Assembly: GCA_050084515.1 (NCBI GenBank)
Contig: CM114272.1
Coordinates: 6,324,001 to 6,388,000, forward strand
Source of the DNA: Blasia pusilla
Taxonomy: Eukaryota > Marchantiophyta > Marchantiopsida > Blasiales
DNA: 64,000 nucleotides
Direction of reading: 5' to 3'
The translations under genes and the position numbers were made by a program. Below, one piece after another: positions 57,544 to 64,000 of this stretch; position 1 is the first letter of the stretch, and every line of letters starts with the position of its first letter. Below the pieces are notes generated by a model. That model made no database searches. It was not told the DNA's origin and saw nothing but the letters and a program-made list of their open reading frames with translations.

Positions 57544-58120
57544 ATGAGTTTTGACGAATTACGCTTTAGGAATGGTGAGTTCTACGTTCCTCTTGATGAA
57601 CAAGAAAGGGATTATACACCTATAGATGTCGACGTCGTAGAGGTGATACAAATATCAAGTCCGGAGTATGTCCCATCGCAGATCGTTGAAAATAGGAATA
57701 ATGCTTCAAGTCCTGGCTATGCTCCATCGCCGATTTTTGAAAATATGGATAAGGCTTTAAGTCCTAGCTATGTACCATTGCCAATTTTTCGAAAATGGAA
57801 TTAATGCTCCTAATGTTAGCATAAGCCCTTTGAGAAATGGTCAGAGTTGTAGTTATGATGAGAGTGCATCTAGGATTTTAACCACACCTGTGGTGAATCA
57901 TCATTCTATTTCACAAGAAGTAGTTGGAGGTCAGGAGGGAGAAGGAGATACAGATTCCACACATGATTGCATCCCTTCCTCAAACCCTATAGCATCTAGC
58001 CATTCATTCGTACGTGATTGTTGCGGGTCGGGGTCATGGGAAATTAGTGATTGTCATACAATTTGCTCCGAGGACTCAAGTGAGATGAGTACGGCCGAGT
58101 CTCATTGCCCGTTAGAATGA
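57544..58120 (+). pseudogene. Helitron accessory ORF2, copy 3
   Basis: Homologous to 7125-7702, with the same SPxYVPxPIFEN repeats and the C-terminal CCGSGSWEISDCHTIC. A one-base insertion near 57790 shifts the frame between FRKWN and FENGINAPN. The 3' half is intact to the stop at 58118-58120. Function unknown. Confidence 0.5.
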
Positions 58121-58439
58121 TTTTCCTATTTCAGATTTTTATAAAAACTTCAGTTATGTGTAAATTTATTTTTCAATATAGATTATGATATTCATGGACC
58201 AAATCTTGAGTATAAGTTTTTTTAACAAAATTTTCTCTTTTTTCTTATTATTTTTTATATATTGAAAATACATATTTTGGTCGGATGGTTAATATTTTCA
58301 CAAGGTGCATGAATCTCAAGAGGAACCATCGAGGCGAAATGAAAAAAGACCATTCGCAGACATCACAAATATAGTCTTTTCCATCTCCAATGTGGTCTTT
58401 CCATCTCCAATGTATATTTCTAAACTATATACTCAAATT

Positions 58440-60067
58440 TAATATAGATATGTTTGAAGTATACTAGGTTTATAAGCTCGCCTTTTAGTATGTGTTGTGG
58501 GCATGGTAAGATTCAATTAACATATTTGACAGCTTCACCTTCTATACTAGCATAATTACTTTCTGGTATGAGTTCAAATAGTCTTCATTTTTTGCGTAAT
58601 GCACCTGCCTATAATAGTGCTCTTCAATTGGCATCTACTAGGCATTTTGTGACGGAGCAACGAGGCGGTAGAGGAAACTTTAGGATTCAAGGTGGTGTAT
58701 ATCATTCTATTGGACCTCTTCATGCTGAAAGTGGTGCTCCTCCACAATTTGCGCAAATTTCTATTCATGATGATGAGCATCAGATGGAACATAGAAGAAG
58801 GATTATGAGTGGAGATTATCGGGATCAATTGAGGCCAGAGATCTTAAGGGGATTACAAGATATGTTACATGCCCATAATCCATATGTGGCTTTATTTTGA
58901 AATGTGGCTATTGATCCATGTAATTCTGACTTTCATATTGTTCTTAAGGGTAGTAAGCGAGGTCTTGATGCAAAACGATACACCTTGCCTGTTGCTTCAC
59001 AGATTGTAGCTATCTTGCCTAGAGATGGGAGTGAGCCAGTAGAAAGACGTGATATTATTGTTCGCTTACATGGAGGAGGGATTCGTCGTCTGTTAGACTT
59101 GAATGAAGCATATATCCCATTGCACTTTGTTTTGCCTTTTGTTTATGGTGAAGCAGGTTGGCATCCTGGGATACCTTTGCAAGGGCAACATGATCATAGA
59201 GATGATCTGCCGTTAAGAGGGGATGCTATGATGGACGAAGATAGAGATGATATTGTACAAGGAGGAATTCAAGGTGATGTTACCACTCATGAGGCGAGTT
59301 CAAAGACCATTATAGCTTTACAATTTGCTTCATTCAGACTTCAAATGCAAACTAACGCTATGGATAATAATCGGTTGTTGAGGTTTCGTGGTCTTACTCA
59401 AGAATATATGGTGGATATGTATGCGACTATCGAAATGCAACGGCTAACTTGGATATGATTGCATCAAAAAGAGTTGAGATCTGATTTATACCAAGGTGTC
59501 AGAGATGCCATGACTCGGCATGATGTTAACGGTCAAGGCATAGGGAGACGTATTATCTTACCTTCGTCTTTCAGAGGAGGACCCCGTCACATGCATCAAT
59601 TGTACCATGATGCTATGGCCATTGTGAGACATTTTGGGAAGCCTGACTACTTTTTGACTATGACGTGCAATCCTAAATGGCGAGAAATTATTTCATTGTG
59701 CTTCATGGGCAATCAACGTCTAATCGTCCTAACCTGGTTGTACGTGTTTTCCAACAAAAGAAGAAGGAGTTGTTGAGACTTATATAGGATAAGCATATTT
59801 TGGGTCGAGTGGTAGGATGCCTTCATGTGGTTGAGTTCAAAAGAGAGGGATACCACATGTGCATATCCTAATTATTCTTGCTTCTGAGGATAAGCCAAGG
59901 ACAACCTCTGATTTTGACGATATCATATCTGTTGAGATTCTGAATCCCATGACTCATCCTAAGCTACATTCTACTGTAAGAAATTGTATGATTCATGGTC
60001 CGTGTGGAGTAGCACATCCATCTGCACCTTGCACGGATAAAACGACAAAAAAATGTTCCAAAGGATA
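58440..60067 (+). pseudogene. Helitron Rep region, copy 3
   Basis: Rep half of RepHel. Visible are SSNSLHFLRNAPAYNSALQL (58568), GGVYHSIGPLHAESGAPPQF, LRPEILRGLQDMLHAHNPYV, then RNCMIHGPCGVAHPSAPC (about 59980-60035). The HUH block is preserved as PHVHILIILASED, but a one-base loss near 59840 shifts the frame before it. TGA codons at 58898 and 59456 interrupt the protein; the latter replaces CGA seen in copy 2. The gene is cut at KCSKGY by the solo LTR. Confidence 0.8.
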
Positions 60068-61327
60068 TGTAATGTCTAAGTATTTCTTATTTACAGTCAA
60101 TTGTAGAGTTCGATCCCCAAGAGGATCATTGTTGGATGAAAAGAGAGTATAAAGTGATGATTATGTTGTAAAAGTAGTGTGATTGATTATGTAATTCAAA
60201 TGGAGTATTCTAGTAATATCTTCCGATCCTTTTTAGTACCTATGTTTTCTTCTTCAATTCTCTCGAGTGGAATTTAAAGTATGCTCAGGCAATTTGTTCT
60301 CTCGACACCTCGGAACCTCACAGAGACCTCAAGAATAAAGTTGGCTTCTCCTACTTTCGGAACTCAATCCGTCGGGGCAGGTTACTCTCTGTCAAACAGA
60401 TTTCATACAACTTTATGTTGATTATTCCATTGATGAGAAAGGTTCGCCTGATTCACTCTTCACTCGGCAGACCCAAAAAGAATATTCAGACATAAGCATC
60501 GCACATCAGAATGAATGAATGAATGCTTTACTACTCCATCAAGAATTGGAAGACTTCAAAGTATATACAAGCTCGAGAGGGTACAACTCTCTTGCTCGGA
60601 CCATTCCTACAGCATAAGGACTTCATGAGCGAATGATGATAATAGCTTCTGTCATGTTTCTTACATATTCTCGAGAGTAGGAGTGTTTCTATGATCCCTG
60701 TGAATCCGCGGTATAAAACTGTTCTAACTACCAATTTGATACAAAGGGTCGCGCCCTTTCCTAGTCTAACTGTTCTAACATGCGTAGCTTGAAATCACAG
60801 TCATTCTTAGCTTCACTTCGCTGCGAAGTTTGGACTTCTTCTTCTTCCTTTGAGGACGAAGCTCTTCCTCTTGGTTTGAGGACGAAGCTCTTCCTCTTCC
60901 TTTGAGGACGAAGCTCTTCCTCTTTGTTTGAGGATGAAGCTCTTCTTCTTCGTTTGAGGACGAAGCTCTTCATTCTTCGTTCTTGTTTCAGGTGCTTCGT
61001 GCTTCGTATAAGAGGGAAGTACTTCTTTCTCTTCTTCTTCATGCTTCGTTCAAGAGCGAAGCACTTCATAGACAAAGCTTTGTACATCTTCATTGAGCTT
61101 TGTTAAGCTTCGTTGAGCTTCGTTAAGCTTCGTTAAACTTCGTCCTCTCCTCTAAGGCAAATCCTTGATCTTCCATCTCGCTGCCTTGTCTTGGGAGCTT
61201 CGTGCTTTACTTAATCTTACTCATTCTTCTCCCTAATAATATATAATAATCCAAATCATAATGTACAAGAGTCTTTGTTCAATAAAAAGATACATTTCTT
61301 CAAGATTACAAAATTGTGGGTATCACA
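60068..61327 (+). mobile_element. Complete solo LTR in Helitron copy 3
   Basis: 1260 bp, TGTAATG...TATCACA, flanked by GGATA at 60063-60067 and 61328-61332, a perfect 5-bp target duplication inside the Rep/helicase exon (KGY|PMPFAS). A TATA-like box is at about 60713 and AATAAA at about 61281. It contains the GAAGCTC repeat block (60823-61140). Same element as 1-745. Confidence 0.88.
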
Positions 61328-64000
61328 GGATACCCAATGCCCTTTGCATCAATGACAATGGAGAATGAGGATGGATATCCTATTTATAAGAGGTAATTCA
61401 TTGGTTTTGTTGTTTATTTCTTCATTTAATGTTCTTCTATTAGTGTGCTATCTTTTTTCCCCAACTATTAACATACTTCTATATGTGTTTATGCAGGCGT
61501 GATAATGGCAGATTGATTAATAAGTCAAATCATGACTTTGATAATCGTTGGGTGGTTCCATACAATCCAATGTTATGTACTTTATTTGATTGTCATATCA
61601 ATCTGGAGATAACAAATAGCATCTTGGCAGTAAAGTACTTTTATAAGTATGTGTACAAAGGATCTGATGCCATATCATATACCTTGGCAAATACTACATT
61701 AGGAAAGGATACTATTGATGAGACATCATTATATCTTGATGCAAGGTATTTTGATCCCTTCTATCTTTCAAGATCTCCCAATTTTTCCTATGATATTATG
61801 TGGGACTCTAACAATATTTATATTGTATGGTATGAAGGTACGTTTCTTCTTCAGAAGCATGTTGGCGAATCTTCAAGTTTAGTCTACATGCAGAGCAACC
61901 AAGTATTGTGAGATTGATTGTTCATCTTCCAGACAGTCAAATGGTATATTTTCATGGGCAAGATTCATTGGGTAATATTCTGGAGCGAAGTAAGGAAACC
62001 ACTCTCACTCAATGGTTTGCAACAAATGTTTCTGATTTGACTGCGCGACAATATCTTTATTTGGAGTTCCTTCTCATTACTCTTGGAATAAGAAGCAATG
62101 GCATCCGCGTAAACGTGCACGAAAAGGATGTGGACATCCTATTGGACGTCTGTATATGACAAATCCAGGTAAACTTTCTATTCTTTGTTAAGATACAATT
62201 ATTAATGTTAAAATCATATTCATGCTTCCTTGCTAATACTTTTTTTTTTGCTAATCTTAGCTGAAGGGGAGCGTCATTGGTTACGATTACTTCTCCATCA
62301 TGTGAGAGGAGCTCAATCATATCAAGATTTGAGAACCATCGATGATGTAGTTTATCCTACCTTCAAAGAGACCGCTATTCAGATGGGACTTTTGGAGGAC
62401 GATAGAGAAATCTTTTCTTGCTTTGAAGAGGCGGTTGTTATTCGTACTGACTATTCATTACGTCTACTCTTTGCCAGATGTCTTCTATATAATACACCTT
62501 CCCTTCCGGATAGGGTGTGGGAACATTCTTTGGTTCCATTGACAGAAGATCTTTTACATCAAAGGCGTGAGGTAATATCCATGGCTTTTGTTAAGTCAAT
62601 TTTTTTCTTATTTCTCTTATGAATATTTTAGGTACTTTATTTACGTTTTATAACTTCTATATTTGTTCCTTGTAATAGAGAATTGGTATTCCGACCCTTC
62701 CATTGGATGTTCATATTATTAATCTTGCGTTATTGGAGGTCCATTACCATCTTCAAGATCATGGTAAAAGTATGGCGGACTTCCTCGACATGCCTCAACC
62801 AGATTTCCAAGATCGTGATTTATCTATTTCGCGTCTAGAAGAGGAAGAGCTCTTGCTGCTTTATTATTGGATGGAGGTCGTACTGCTCATTCTCGATTCA
62901 AGATTCCTATCAAGTACATGAAAGTTCCACTTGCAAGTAAGTCTAGATTTAAGATTTCTTTTCCTTTTATGGTATGCATATTATTGTTTTATTCTTTGAT
63001 TATCCTTCATAAATGTTCCTCACATATTGTTTTGTTATCGATTTTCCAGCCTATCGGTCAATAGTCATATGGCCCGCCTTATACAAAAGACAAAGTTGAT
63101 CGCGTGGGATGAAGCTCCTATGACCCATCGTCACGCATTTGAGGCTGTTAATCGTACTTTCCAAGATATCATGGGTTTGATGGATCCTCGATTATGAGAT
63201 TTGCCTTTTGGGGGGAAGATCATTTTATTTGGTGGTGACTTTCGACAACTTCTTCCAGTTTTTCGTCGTGGAGATCGTGCCACAGTTGTGCGTGCAACAC
63301 TTAGGAGATCTCTTATTTGGTTTGACGTGAGATTATTGAAACTCGGTACCAACATGAGAGTTAATATTAGGTTTATTAAAGAATAAACCTAATATTTCAC
63401 CTTTTTCATTTCATCTAGTTTTTGTTTATTTTTAATATTGACTTACTCCTTCATCTTATATTTATTATCAGGATATGCACGAGAACAGCAAGAAGCGTTC
63501 GCAACGAGGTTACTAGAGGTAGGAGAGGGTCGTGTACCGTTACATTTGGACCTTGGAGAGGATTTTATACAAGTTTCGGATGCGATAATTTTTAAAACCA
63601 CAAGGATCAATGATCTCATTGACATTGTTTATGGACACGATGTTCATAAGTAGAGTGACATTGATTTCTTGAAGGGTACATCCATTTTGTCAGCCAAGAA
63701 TACTACTCTGGATATTATAAAATCGGAAATCATGTCTCGATTTCCAGGAGAGGTAATTTTTATATTCTTGAATATCATTATTATATTTTGATTGTTGTAT
63801 TACTATATTTTTCTATCATCTCTCTTATTATTAATAATTTATTTTGTTTTTGCAGGAGCATACTTTCTTGAGTGCTGATTTTGTTTCCGACGATGAGATG
63901 AGACTTGTTTATCCAATAGAATTTTTGAATACATGTTTACCATCTGATTTGCCATCTCATTGTTTGACTTTGAAGATTGAAGCTCCGATAATGCTATTAC
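61328..64000 (+). pseudogene. Helitron RepHel helicase part, copy 3
   Basis: Parallel to 746-3412, offset about 60.58 kb, and less damaged. It keeps LIVHLPDSQMVYFHGQDSLGN (about 61910), EGERHWLRLLLHHVRGAQSY (about 62262), KLIAWDEAPMTHRHAFEAVN (about 63091, Walker B), GGDFRQLLPVFRRGDRA (about 63230) and LTLKIEAPIMLL at the window edge. Like copy 1 it lacks the Walker A exon (junction at about 62852). A TGA at 63194 replaces the CGA still present in copy 1. The gene runs off the window. Confidence 0.85.

Larger units (their letters stand above)
57525..60067 (+). mobile_element. Helitron copy 3, middle part
   Basis: It resumes the Helitron interrupted at 20087. It carries ORF2, a shortened N-terminal region and Rep. 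Relative to copy 2 it lacks the exons equivalent to 7957-8839 and most of the segment up to the zinc region (joined at about 58385-58470). It is then split at 60068 by a solo LTR. Confidence 0.8.

Overview
This is a repeat-dominated stretch of a nuclear genome from the green lineage. A secreted germin-like protein gene (26473-27171), a leucine-rich-repeat relic, a FAR1/MULE-type gene with plant-style GT-AG introns of about 90-110 bp, plant-type Helitrons and Ty1/copia and Ty3/gypsy elements all point to a streptophyte. Which one cannot be fixed from the sequence. The methyltransferase-carrying gypsy element suggests, as a guess, an early-diverging streptophyte (charophyte alga, bryophyte or similar) rather than a flowering plant. 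The germin-like gene is the only clearly intact host gene.

Layout: 1-3.95 kb is a damaged Helitron copy (copy 1) carrying an LTR. 4.7-5.2 kb is a Ty1/copia integrase relic. 6.2-8.86 kb is the left part of a second Helitron (copy 2). 8.86-11.55 kb is the 3' half of a gypsy element (gypsy-A: integrase plus LTR). 11.56-20.08 kb is a second gypsy element (gypsy-B) ordered gag, protease, C5-cytosine methyltransferase, reverse transcriptase/RNase H, integrase, PHD finger, LTR. 20.09-21.0 kb is a reversed piece of Helitron copy 3. 21-28.9 kb is mostly intergenic with the germin-like gene. 29.2-32.1 kb is a FAR1/MULE-like gene, and 34.3-37.5 kb an unrecognised multi-exon minus-strand gene. 38.65-40.36 kb is an AT-rich relic encoding a superfamily 3 helicase fused to a family-A-like polymerase. 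40.9-45.3 kb holds tandem repeats and an LRR relic. 45.3-51.45 kb (minus) is the right part of Helitron copy 2 with an intact 3' hairpin. 51.45-57.19 kb (minus) is the 5' half of gypsy-A. 57.2-57.52 kb is the 5' LTR start of gypsy-B. 57.5-64 kb is Helitron copy 3 interrupted by a solo LTR.

These pieces fit one history. Flipping back the segment between about 8857 and 51476 restores (i) Helitron copy 2 across one intron, (ii) gypsy-A, whose reading frame runs through the junction, and (iii) gypsy-B flanked by a 4-bp target duplication inside Helitron copy 3. Gypsy-A had inserted next to the 5' LTR/primer-binding site of gypsy-B. So a ~42.6 kb inversion broke a nest of Helitron, gypsy-B and gypsy-A. 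Nearly every coding element is decayed, and many in-frame stops are TGA where CGA is expected, the mark of methylated-CpG deamination.

The most interesting items are the retrotransposon-borne DNA methyltransferase with a C-terminal PHD finger, and the helicase-polymerase relic.
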